A stretch of DNA of 64,000 bases, taken from positions 26,480,927-26,544,926 of the forward strand of contig NC_037594.1 of NCBI RefSeq assembly GCF_003073045.1, given 5' to 3'. This document shows positions 12,100 through 24,700 of this stretch, piece by piece (within the stretch, counting starts at the first letter, position 1; each line of letters starts with the position of its first letter). The position numbers and the translations under genes are program-made. Under the pieces are notes generated by a model, which ran no database searches, was not told where the DNA came from, and worked only from the letters and a program-made list of their open reading frames with translations. This DNA comes from Pomacea canaliculata. Lineage: Eukaryota > Mollusca > Gastropoda > Architaenioglossa > Ampullariidae.

Positions 12100-15000
12100 C
12101 TCACCTTTCTTGTGTTCGCGATGGGAGGGAAGCTTGTCCAAGCCATCATGTGGTCCACCGGTAAGGTAACTTCAGTCTAAAATTTTAGGGAACATTTATG
12201 ACAAACATAATTTTGCTTCAGTGAACACGTTTGGCACATTCTGCGATGTTCACAGAGTGAAAAAGGCTTTTAAATTAAATCAAATTTTAAAAATCCTTTC
12301 TTACATAGATCATGAGGTAAGAAGCAGATCACTTACATCTGTAAAACTTTAAACCGATAAATAAATGCAAGAACAATCAATGCTGGTGTTATTAATAAAC
12401 GTTTGTTGCCTTTTTGGTATCTGTGCTCGAAGTTATATTTCTGCTTGATCCTATAATGCTTCAGAGGTATTCACATCATATGGAGAGAACTCTAGGCCGT
12501 CTAAGTGAACAAATAAAAAAAAAGCAGAAAAATAGTTGTTCAGTGTCTCATGTGTAACTGTGACTGTACAGGACGACACCTGTGAGACACTGACACTACA
12601 CAAACAAAGGTGATGCTTTGGGATTAAGTAATAGTTTGTGGTTCTTTTAACTTGTATCACTCCATTTAGCGCATAATACGAAAGTTTATCGGAACCATAT
12701 TTCTCCATAACTGTAAAATAATTTTAAATAAGTCATCAAAGTCTAGACTAGGGCTTTGGTTCCGAGATGTTCTTACTCTGGTACGTTCTGATGTACTTAC
12801 CTGGATGGACAGCAGCGCCGACAGGTAACGCGAGGATTGGTGGCCGGTCGGCTTGTGAAGCCCAGGTAGCAAGTGACCAGACAGAAAGCGTGGGCTTCTA
12901 AAATTAGGTCCTTGCCACGCGACAGTCGTGATGAGAAGCCAGTCACCTGTCGCCTGCCTTCGTCCCCTTCCCTCCGCAGTCCCCGCCCCCACCCCACCCC
13001 GCAACTGTTCTTTTCTTCTTCATCTATCACCCCTCCCCCTTTTTTTTTTTTTTTGGTATTGCCTAGAAGTCTACATTCGATGATCGTCTGCCACGTTGGA
13101 GGAGGACGAGTCTGCCGGCGATGTTTTCTGTTGGCTGGTTCTCTTATCTGGATGGTGAACTCGCCCACCTCGCGCCAGTCGCCCGTTGCATGATTGACAG
13201 ATATCGTGGAAATTGTCAGATGGTGGATGCTTTTGTTATTAGTTTTTAATTTTGCGATCAATGCAGAGAACAATAGATTAAGACAAGGATGCCGGGAAAG
13301 TTCCATGATACGTAGCATGAAGTAGTTTTGCATTTATTTTCCATTTATTTGCAGAATGGATTAGGAATCCGTAGTAAAGCTTCCACAGAAAATGTGTTTC
13401 GGTTTCTTGTCTAGTTAAGTTTGCATTAATTCGCATCAATGGCCGAACAGGTGTAACTTTGAGCATCCTATCCCTCCTACAGAAGCATATTGTCATCCCC
13501 GTGAATCCAAACTTGTTTGAAAATTACAAAACCAGAGCAGGTAGGTTTCTTGGCGAGTCACTGCCACAGTCATGAGGTAGTGTGTAAAATATTGAAGGTG
13601 TGTACATAGTGTGTGGCTGCATGACAGGTGTCTTCCTGCTCACACCAGGCTCCTACCCCTCCTACCCCTCCTACCCCTTCTACCCCTCCACCAGAGAAAA
13701 CTCTGAAGAAGAGGCAGCTGTGATTACAGGTAAATCGAGTGTCGTGTGCACCGTGTGACAACCTGGCCGAGTGCGTGGACTGTTTCTGTTTACTCGGTTG
13801 CATGTGTGCACGCACGACCGTGTGGATGAAAAATGGTGGCAAGGGGCAGTGATGGAGGAAACAAAGAAATGTTGAAAAAAAAAATCTCCTTCAACAGTGT
13901 GAAGCAAATCTTTTTTTATATACAACCCTCTCTTATTTATATCTAAATAATGAAATCAGAAATTAAAATTTTAATTTAAAACTACATCCACTGTAAATGG
14001 AGAATTAATTCAAAGCAAGAGCGGACTCTGATAGGATAGACAGAATTTATCACGTGACAAAGCACTCACGTTAGTGCCTTCCTTTTCGAGAATAACGAAC
14101 AATTACTAAAGATGCCAACAGACCAACATACCTCCTTCTGTGAACTAATCATTGGTATCAAACATCGTTCTACAAAAAGCGTGCGAAAGGATGAATAATA
14201 TATAAATTACTGCAGCTTTGGTGGCTGCACTGCACAGATCGACTGAGAAAGGGGGAAAAATCATCATTCTATAGACCGTGTGACTTATAAGTAATCTTTC
14301 AAAATTTGTACACTGTTTGCTGTTATTATGAAGCGAGCCGTGTCTTCTGTTGATAAACCCTGACAATGACACGAGGAATGACTTTTTATTTATGACAAAA
14401 GTAATAAAAAAAAAACTCACAGCACGAAATCACAAATGTGGGAATGGGTGTGAGGGTGTGGGGACAACCATGGCTGTAGGATGGCGAACTAAACACATGC
14501 ACGCGCCTTTCTACACACACACGCGCTCTGTCTCTGTTCTACTCACCGTCTACCTGGCCACAGATGCTCATATGCGTGCGCACGTCTCGCTCCAACAGAT
14601 GAACAAACACGCACACACGCACTCACACACATATCCCCCTACTTCGAGAGAGAATTGAGCGGCTGCCACACTAAAGAGGCTCGACACAACCACTTGACCC
14701 CATATCCAAGTGACTTTGCTGCCCCACAATTCCCACAATGTCGTGTGTAGGTGTGTGTGTGTGCGCGTGCGTGCGCATGTGTGTGTAAAAGAGAGTGGGT
14801 GCTCTTATATCACACATCCACCCGTATTACATAGCACTTAGGGCCGTCTATGGACACGAACAACATGGATGGTAAGCAGTTCAAGCATGGCTAATACACC
14901 TGTCGAGATAAGCAAACAAACGCTTGTCATGCCTGGAGGCGGTTTGAATAAAGAATAATCCAGAAGTTTGCTTATTTGTCTCTCCCGGAATAAACGGGTA

Positions 15001-18000
15001 TCATCCCACTATCCGCCGCTGACCACGAGAATGGACACTGCCAGTTAAGAACTACACACATCTAATCATCGTGGCAAGGAAGTGAAGAGAATCACAGAGA
15101 TAACAATTGTGTGATGGTGACAGATTAGTGTGACAGGTGAGAAGTAGTGGAGGGATGGTTAAGACAGAGGCCACCATGTGAGATATTTGTACAGGATATG
15201 TATACACGTAAATTTCTCATCTCACACACACACAGACTCGGTGTCTGGAGTGTCCTACCTGCATGAACTCGTCAACAGACTTTGCTGTGTCCATGGCGAC
15301 ACTTCGTGCTAAGTCTCCATCATGTCCTCTTAACAACCTCTTTGCCGGTAGCGAGAGACGAGGGTCCGATAATGCTGGTAATCGGGCCATTCTGAGATAA
15401 TCTACATTCTTCTTTTCCTTGAGACTACATTCATGTATAACCCAATTACTCCAACTATTTTGCCAGAGCTGATATATCAGTCAATTTTTTTTAAACCAAA
15501 ATTTTTGTAAATGAGGAAGATGCTCAAAAACTACCGACTAGTGGAGAGATACTGCAATCCTGCACCGTTGATGGACACGGTGCTACAGGACTATTATCGA
15601 GCACCAGTCGAGCTCCAGAGACCTTTGACCTGACTGGAATAAGTGTATATCCTACCTGACGGCAGTAACCTTCAACAAATTACTGATTCACTGAAGATGG
15701 CGATGTGGCCACTGCGTTCGCCATGTTAAGTTTTCGGCTGACGATCTGTGACTGGCTTGTAAACGACAGCCTCCCAGTTTTACTTTTTAGTCGAAAAATA
15801 ATAAAGGAACGATCAAAAAATGGTGTCAAGTCCATTATGCAGGAAACAAACAAGGATTAGCCGTTGAAGAGGAAGTGAAAATAGAAAAATTAGACGAGAA
15901 GGGAGCGTTGTTTATAAATCTACAATGATTGATAATTTGCCTCGATTTCATTGACATTTTAATATGTTTCGGAGATATTTTAAAGATAAAAGTGAGCAAA
16001 TCACAGAGGTAAAACCGTTTGCACCAATAGTAACATTTTAAAGAAATTTCAAATAAGTATAGTAAATCTATAATAATCATCAAGCAGTAGTCATCCGGGC
16101 ACTGAAATGTGTTCGTCATCATGAAGAGGTTATAGACTCTAATTATTTATGTCCCTAATGGCATTTACTGAACAATCCAAAAAAAATATTTCGTGAAGGA
16201 AGCTGTTAAAATTTTTCGAAATACGAAACGCGCTTGAATCTTTTTTTTTTTTTTTGAACACGGAGGAACAGAAAGGAACTCGTGTTGAGATATCAAGGGG
16301 AGATAATCGTGTAGTCACCCCACCCGCACCACTCTGTACTGTTTGCGAAATGCAAGTATATATCTCTGCTACTTTCTGCTACTTGAAATGATTTATTCCT
16401 TCAGAACTGTGGGGGCCACTTCTACTGCTGTATAAAACCAACCTCAAAACGTCACGTGACTGAACTTTTACTATACAAAGGGAGAGGATTATTATTGAAA
16501 ATCCACCTTATTACAAAAAAAGGTAAACTATCAAAACAATACTGAAACACTCTGTCTTCTGTGCGGTGTACATTTTGCTTCCAAGGATGTAGCAAAGAAG
16601 ATATGACATGTAGGCAACGCGAATATTATAGGTCACAATGTTTTGTTTTTGTTATTACAGGAAGGTGAACAGGCCAAAGTTTCTTACCTTCGTGGGGGAT
16701 CCCAGCAGTCTGTCTTCACACCGCTTGTTGAATTTTTCGTTTTTTCTCCTGTGCTCTGTCAGTCTGTCTGTCTCTCTCATTAATACACCCATCCACACAC
16801 ACACATGATCAGTCACTCACGCACACATCGGTGACCTGTCGCTACCTGCAAGCGCTGTGCTGGCCACGCCGAGTCCGTTCCTACCTTTATCCACCCCGTG
16901 TGACGCATGCCGGGACATCCCACCTGTTGAATCTTCCACGGACCGCTGCAGCAGGGCGGCAAGGTGTGGCGGCCACGCGCTGCCGGCATCCAAAAGTGGC
17001 GCCAACCAAACCTTGGGCTTTGATGAGATGTGAAGAAAACGGGTGGCAACCACGTCTGCTGGGGGAGAGAGGAGGGGACTGATGGGAGGGAGGAGTTGAG
17101 AGCAGTGGGAGAGTGGTGTCCCCGTTCTGTTTATGGCGGGTATCAGTCGGCAGCCGGCGAGCCAGGTGTGGTCCCATGTTTTTGAAGCCTGATCCGTTCT
17201 CAGGGTCGGAGAGGACCGTCGGTGGGGTGGTCTGGCTTCTTCCACTGTCAGTCGAGTCTCTTGAGCTCCATCAGTTGACAGTCGACAGCGGGACTGGAAT
17301 CAGCCGTGTTATATCATTAGTGTTATATCAGTAGTGTTATACACCATCAGAAATGTTATAAGAGAGACCCTTTTATTTGCATCCCAACTTACTGCCATCC
17401 CTCCCCTAAAAACACACCCGCACACTATAATCTTTTGTACAAGACTGTGGAGTAGTAATGTGGAATTGGGGAGAAAGGCAAATATTTAATTATACGAGGG
17501 TAATGGAATAAGCAAAAGCTTTTATATCTATTGCTTGATCTTGAAAAGTAAAACCTAATAAAACACCTATATACATGTAGATTACTACAGAGCAAAGGTG
17601 CACTACAATAAAACAAGAGGGAAAATTAGACTATAATTATGTACAAATATAGGGGTTGATATCTTATTTCACAGGAAATTGTTTTAAATTTTTGGGTTTA
17701 AATCATTTACAAATGGCGTGTGTTTTCTTTATTGATGGAGAGGAGAACATTATTAACTCACTGTAGCCAGAATAATTGACTGCAATATGCGCTAACTTCA
17801 CTGAAAGATTCCAACACACCATTTTCTAACATTTTATTTCAGTAATTCGCAGAATACCAGCAGCGGCTCCTTCTGAAAAACAAAAAGCTGGTGAAGCATG
17901 GTCACGAAGGGAAACAGGAGTTTTATGAACCAGAGACCATAAATACACCAGACAAAACAAGTATAAAAAAAAGTATAACACAAAAAGTCCTAATAACTTT
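12100..18000. other. Intergenic, simple repeats, no gene recognised
   Basis: Mixed AT-rich and GC-rich DNA. It contains a CTACCCCTC tandem run at about 13650-13692, CA/TG-rich tracts near 14500-14640 and 14740-14790, and a GC-rich patch at 16800-17250. That patch is open on both strands (142 codons on minus, 83 and 73 on plus), but the translations are low complexity and match no family I know. An AG-rich run sits at 18040-18062. No tRNA or rRNA gene was seen. Confidence 0.4.
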
Positions 18001-19458
18001 AATGCACAATACTTTAACTGGAACTGAATATGTCAGACAGAGAGTGAGAGAGAGAGAGAGAAAGCATTGCATCAAAGAGATACATGAGAGGAAGAGTCTT
18101 GTGTGGAAATGCCAGTAGGCAGGGGTGTAAATACAGACACAAGAGTCTTGAATATTAAGCTATGGAAATTAATTCTGTGGGAATGAGATTGTTCAGGTGA
18201 AGATGGAGTCCAGGCGCACACAGACATACAGGACAAAGACTGGACAGTGGAGACCATTGATTACCAAAACTCACAGTTGTGGGTAATTAAAAGACTTTGG
18301 TCACCAGATAGTAATAAATGAAGATTAATGACAGGATACGATAATTTAATTGTTGAATAAGTGGACGAACGTGATTATAGAGAAAGAAATTGTTCAGAAT
18401 GGAATCACATTTGTTGTTATCAATGTAATAATCTAGCGTGGTCACATGACACCCGAGAATTTAGTGAGAGGTTAGCTATATATACCTCCTGGTGACCACT
18501 CTCCTAGTTTCATGCTTTTTGAATTTATCATTCCTACTGTCGTCTGCAATACTGATAATTCACTGCAGCTAACAAAAATAACAGATGACACTATAGGTAC
18601 ACATGGTAAGTATTTACAGAGCATGCAGTACATGACACACATTGACTTTGTGAAGATGACACACGAACTCAGGACGAAGGACAGTAAACACAAGCAGATG
18701 ACAGTGATCAGAGGGCAGATGACACAGTAAAATCTGTAAATGTTTATGCATATTTGAGCTTTGTATACAGATGACCAGAAGTAAATATTCAAACTTTATC
18801 GCCGACCGTTTGGCTAAACCCAGTGAACACGATGATGACAAGAGGCTGCTTGTTAAGGGGCACGTACCCCGGTTAACAGCAACCACTCCACGTTATCGTC
18901 AGCCTCAAAAACCGTTCGCCTTTTCCCGTTTCTGAGGGGAGGGTCGTATACTTTAGGGAAGGAGACATGAGGGGGGAGGGTTCGAAGTGTTTCGGGGGGT
19001 GGGGTGGGTAGGGGAGCGAACTGATAAGGGGTAGACACAGTCTAAGTGCCATCTTATCGGGGTGGGGATTTGCCGGCTGTCAGACGCACGTGGACAAAGA
19101 AGGGTAGATCACAGGAGGTGCATTGTTGTCAAAATCATGCAACCAGTCGCGAAAGAACTACAAGACCACTTGTTTCACACATGAAAGCGAAGTGGGGATT
19201 GCAAAGGGGGAAGGAGCGGGATGAGAAATTATTGCGATGGTGGCGATGCTGACAATGGGAAGAAACATATCTGTGGGTACAGATGTTATGGAAAGATTGA
19301 TAAAGGAAAATGGAGGGGTTGGAAATGGTTTGAAGGGGTAGAGATCATGCACGTGTCTTTATTTCTCCGCGCGTACAAGTACTGAAAAGCGAAGGTACAC
19401 GTACGCGCGCGCACACACACAGGCACGAGAACAAAAGACATGTACAATGGTTTTTGAA

Positions 19459-19505
19459 TGATGATGATGATGATGAGGATGAGGAGGAGTAGGAGGAGGA
19501 GGAAC
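19459..19505. repeat. ATG/AGG purine-rich microsatellite
   Basis: A run of ATG triplets grading into AGG triplets. It produces poly-Met/Arg on one strand and poly-Ile/Leu on the other, so the open frames here are artefacts. Confidence 0.8.
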
Positions 19506-19671
19506 TGGTTGAAGTTGCCGCTATATTTTCTGAAGTCTTTCTTATCGCACAGTCTACACATCCAGAAAATGATTTGTCACGGTGTTCATGATATCCACAA
19601 TCTCCAGACCAAGGATGAGCAGAGTTCAGTCGCTCTTGTTATCACGTTGCTACCAGCTCCTTGGACTACTT

Positions 19672-19890
19672 TAGTCGTATTTTTTTTAGTCTACTACAGT
19701 TTTACGATTTTGTTGACTACTGTAGTATACAGTGTTTATATTACTGGAGTTTTGTGATGTTTGGACTATTTAGTTTTAGTCTCTCTGACCTAGTGTCATT
19801 TCTTTCCTTAGTCTACTCTTAGACTACTGTAGTTTTATGTTCCTTAGACTACTATAGTCTTACTCTCTTAACTACTCTTTGTAGTATGGT
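19672..19890. repeat. Degenerate tandem repeat with TAGTCTACT/AGTTTTA units
   Basis: Motifs such as TAGTCTAC, GACTACTGTAGT and AGTTTTATG recur at irregular 30-50 base spacing at least six times. This looks like an old minisatellite. TACTGTAGTA-type motifs are self-complementary, so short hairpins are possible. Confidence 0.55.
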
Positions 19891-19899
19891 GATTTCACG

Positions 19900-21640
19900 A
19901 TTCTTGGTTCTCACACTAAACATATCTTTTTCAACTTTCCAAAGAACAAACGGAATAATGTTTTGATAATCAGATAGGCTAGTCACGAGTTTTGACATCA
20001 ACAAATTCTTTTAAGTGCTAAAACAATCTGACAGGTTCTTAAGGGGTGAAATTATGTAACACAACTGTAGCGAAATTAAAAAAAAAAATTAAGTTCTTGA
20101 AAAAGGATCAAATGATGTTGCCACGGTTACCTACAGCAAAAGGCTACAAAACGATTAATTGTGGAGGGTGGTGCAATCGTGTGAATGAGTTACAACATCC
20201 GGGTGATTAAGTTTGCGTGAGTGTGTCTGTCTTCAACCTTTATTCATTCTCTTGTTCCGTCTGTGTTTCTTCCAGCTGACGTTGGTAAATGTCATGTGAT
20301 AAAGACTTATTTCTGCTCTTGTGTTAAAATATCGAAAGACTGTACTGAAATCTGACTCAGACTAGACCGTCAAGGAGTCCACAGATGAAACAAATAGTTC
20401 ATATCTCGACTAACAGAAACATGATTCTGTTAACAGTTTATGCTGCCTTACACCATCCCCTAACCGCAGGTTTAACATATATGATAAGAATTTAAAATAA
20501 TTTGTATCACCCAGCTGTAATCAGACAAAGACCATAAGAAATGTTCATTTTTCGGTCAGGGTGCCAGAGGCCACAGCCGCGTGTTAAGATAAGCCGGGGG
20601 CTCCACCTCCACTAAAGCTGCTCGTTTTCCCAGGTAGCAGTTGATGTCGAAAAGCAGGTGCTTAAAAAGATTGACACGAAGGAACAGAAGAGTGATAAGT
20701 GTCTTAGTATTAAAGACATTAAGATATTAAACTTTTCTACCCCAGCAATCATTAGCAGTGACATGATGCTATTCAAAGCAGTTCAGGATGATGTCTTCCA
20801 TATAATACTTCACGACTCATGCTTTCAGAAACTATCTTTTCTGGATGAAACACATAGGCATAAGAAATATTTTGATAAAATTTAGAATGGGTAAAACTGT
20901 AGTTAACTGCTAGCAGCAGCAATATTGTGTAACTGTAATATTTGAACTGCCCCTTATATCCTGATACAGCTGAAAGTGAGAAGCATTTTCTCCCTGTATG
21001 TCCTCAGTATATGGACTTTCGCCAACGTTTCATCCCTAAAAATATTTAAGCACCCTTAATTCTTTTTTTTTTGAAAAAGAGAATAATTCTATACTTTAAC
21101 ATCGCGTGTTATAATTGTTCTGTGAAGTCTGGCCACCTGTGTAGTATGTAGGTGCTCTTGCAGGTAGAATACAGGTGTAGAGAAGTATCTTACGCACACA
21201 CAACACACAGAAAGTGAGGGGAAGGCGTTTGCGTAGACCAGCAACGGTCTATATTGTTAATATTGTTTGTTGTATTTTATGGTGTTGTTAAGAAAATGAT
21301 TTAAAATAATTCAGTATAACTCAGTCTTGCGTTATGTTCAACCCCCATGTCGGACCAAAACTACCTTTTTTTTCCGTAGCCTAGGCGCTAGCAACATAAA
21401 CTGCAACCGGTTGATTCAGTTGCAAAGGCCCGGTTATATTTGTTAGAGATGCTGATCAGAGGTTTGCTTAGAAACAAGAAAGACCAGAAAATTAAACCAT
21501 GATCGAGATCAACTTAAATTAGCTGTTGGACAGTTTATATCGGAATTATTGTCGATGAACTGACGAACACATGCAATTGTTTGCGTGCGTGCGTGTTCTT
21601 GTGTGAAAGCGTGAGTTCTATTACCTGCGACCCACCCCCA
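19900..21640. other. Intergenic between the convergent genes, near the ANKZF1 3' end
   Basis: Mostly AT-rich. The plus-strand frame at 20658-20885 (75 codons) has a faint resemblance to a dynein heavy-chain segment but stands alone and is not called. No other coding sign was seen. Confidence 0.4.
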
Positions 21641-21647
21641 ACACACA

Positions 21648-21653
21648 ATTTAT
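21648..21653 (-). terminator. Poly(A) signal of ANKZF1
   Basis: AATAAA on the minus strand, about 80 bases beyond the stop. A second AATAAA overlaps the stop codon itself (21732-21737) and is less likely to be used. Confidence 0.5.
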
Positions 21654-21732
21654 TACAACCCAGTGCAATCACGACACGCTCAGCCATATTCATGAGCACA
21701 CATACTAGCAGATGTCGATCACAAGATGACAT

Positions 21733-24700
21733 TTATTTTGAATGGTTTACTCTGTGATCTTTCAGGCATTTTGGTGTGCAAAACTTAAAGTCACAGTATT
21801 CAAAGGGCACTTTGCCAGTGATGTCTGTCCCACACTGAAAACACCGGCTGCACACACAGCACATAAAACAAGGTCACAAAACATGCTGAGGAATGTCCAT
21901 CATGATACTATGAGATCTACACAGCCACGTGTATTCTGATAGGTTTGACCATAAGACTATCATATACCTGTCAAATGCCTTACACTACAGATTTTCATAC
22001 AAATGGCAAGCACAAACACAAGAGTTTTCTAACACAGGATGACATAACTTAATCCTTTAAATAAAATCCTGAATAGGATTTTTAAGTTTCATGCAGCCTC
22101 TTGTCATAAGAAACAAATTAATAGGAAGCTAATTTTGTGTTCAGCAGACTGTCTCTTTCAATAGCTAAGCGAAGCATGAGAAAAATAGCCAAAGATTTCA
22201 ACTACTTATATAGAGTTGTTCTAAACTGACTGCAGTTGATGCTGCATGCCTTGATCTGGAAACCAAATGCAAATGCATACCTGAGAACAGGGGAAGCAGC
22301 CCCAGAAGTAGCGCTTTGCTGAAGTAAACGTCTTTCTGCTGCTAAAGCTCGCTTAAAAAAAAAAACCGCAGATATTTACCATATGTAACAACAAAAACCC
22401 TCACCTAAATGACAAAAATCTACAAATGATAAGAGAGTTAAAGGGCATTAACTTCATCTGCACACCTTGCTACTAACTCCAAGATTTTAGCAAGCTTTTT
22501 GTACTGCAAAAACATAAGGAATAAGAGCAATGGTAGTACCAAGTACCACAATGTGATACAACCCATCACATAATGACTTATGGTAGTACCAAGCACCTAG
22601 CTGTGATCTAACCCATTATAACAGTAACATGATGTAGCACAAGTCATCACCTTTTCTCTGTCGGAGAGTGCCAGATACCTCTCTTTCTCCTTCTGCTCGG
22701 TTGCTGCCTTTGCTTCCTCTGCTTTTCTTTCCTGGTGTACAAAAAACACTATTGTATCAAGAAAATACTGAAATATTGGATAAAACAAGTTTGAACTCTA
22801 AAATTTTCACAAAACATCAGACAACTTTTTTTTTGAAAAGAGTGTTAATGATAGTCACTCTATGACACAAGAGATTTTCACCTTGAGGCGCTCCTGTTTG
22901 GCTTTTTTTTGCATTTTCTTTTTCTCGGTTTCTTTCCGTTTCCTCTCCATTTCCATATCTGTTGTCAGTGCAATGGGAATCTAAAGAGAAAACAAACCTC
23001 AACTTGTATCCAAAGTGGAAGCATTATCTACAAGCAATGCATCATCTTTCTTTTGAAAGAGATTAACAATATGAAGTGGATCTTCCCTTTCAACCTCTGA
23101 TTTACCCGTTTTCTCACATAAACTTGTACATGAATGCTGTTGAACACATTAATGTGTGAAGCTTTCTCTTAAAATAGTAGATAAATAGTGCTTGTGAAAT
23201 GAGAAAAATAGGTTGGCATTGTAGACAATGACGTACATCAATTAAATTAATTCTGTTGTTCTTTCAAAGAAGCTGGGCATCGTCACTAACACAAAGTTGC
23301 ATTAGCACAGAAAAGTTATTTTGATCTTGTTATTGTGCAACAGATAAATAGATTTAATATACCTGTGCAGCTTCATAGTTATACCGGTCTGGATGATTTC
23401 CCCGAAAACGACGAAAGACATTTCTGACTTCTTTGCTCTCTGCCAAGGAGTAAGCAGTTTTTCCTGCAGAATCCCTGACAAGTAACAGATTTCTCTTATC
23501 ATATTATACTTGTCCTCTATTACTTTACTATTAAAGAAATATAAGCAAGGGATGTTTACATTCAGTACTCGATTATTTCTGAATCAAAACTCTATATGAT
23601 TGTCAGAGAAATGTTTGTTGATAAAGAAACAAGATAGTAAATACAAGAAACTAACTTGATGACAGGGTCACAGCCTGTTTCAAGTAGAGTTTGCACAACC
23701 TCTGCATGTCCTGCTGCTGAGGCAATGTGCAGGAGGGTAGAATTGCGGCCTCCTATTCTCCCATTCAGAAGATGTAAAGTTCTTGTGAGAGATCTTGTAC
23801 ACACCTTGCATGCTTCCCATTGCCATCATTTGTTTGTTGTTGATCAGACTGTGAGGACAAACAAAGCTCATCTAGCGCAGCCACCTTGTCTTCTCTCCTG
23901 ATGTTAGGTGTCTTTTCACCACATAACATGTTCTTCACACTTGAATCACCATTCTGTGAGTCCACCAAATGTCCATCTCCACCCTTGCTGTGGTTAAAAT
24001 CTGAGACCTCAGATGGAGGAACATTTTCTTGAACTTGGTCACCAGAAGAAACAGAAACACTTCCCAGAATCTGGCCAGTAGAAATCCTTCTTTCCTCCAG
24101 TTCTTTCTGCTTTCCCAGATCTGACTGAGAATTAATATTTGGAGATCTGTCCAAAAGATAAAGCTGTTGCAACAACTGTACCAACTGTTCATGGTTCCCA
24201 GACTTGCAGGCAGTATACAGTTTATTCTGTAATTCAGGGCTTTCATTGTCTATAAACCACATAAAAAGTCAAATAACATAAATTAATCTTCAAGAATTCA
24301 ATAATAAACTGCAAAGAAGCTCAAATTCAAAGAAAATCATGAGTAACATCAGCAAACTTCTTGTCCTGAAATTATAGGAAATTATTTTATAGCAATCGTT
24401 GGAATAAAAGTTTGTTGAGTTAGAAAGGGTCAGGGATGTCTACAAAACTGATGGAAAGTGCAGACAATATAAGATCACAGATCAGATAGAGTTTCTCAGA
24501 AAATAATAGTAGCAGAGAATACCAGGGTGTTCTTTTGAAAAGAATGTCCTGCTCTGTTGAAATGGAAGTACTATTAATTTAACTGATTAAAAGTTTTTTG
24601 CTGCTGTCAGCTTTGGATAGAATACTTACTTAAGAACCTGTAATTAGTCAAATTTTGTGCTTTATGTTAACAAGATAGAAAAAAAAAATTGAAGTGTCAA

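Noticed and set aside
16813-17334. Overlapping frames in a GC-rich patch, up to 142 codons
   Set aside because: Both strands are open because of base composition; no motif or splice signal supports one.
20658-20885. 75-codon frame with faint dynein heavy-chain likeness
   Set aside because: Only a few positions agree, it stands alone, and no other dynein exon lies within 14 kb.
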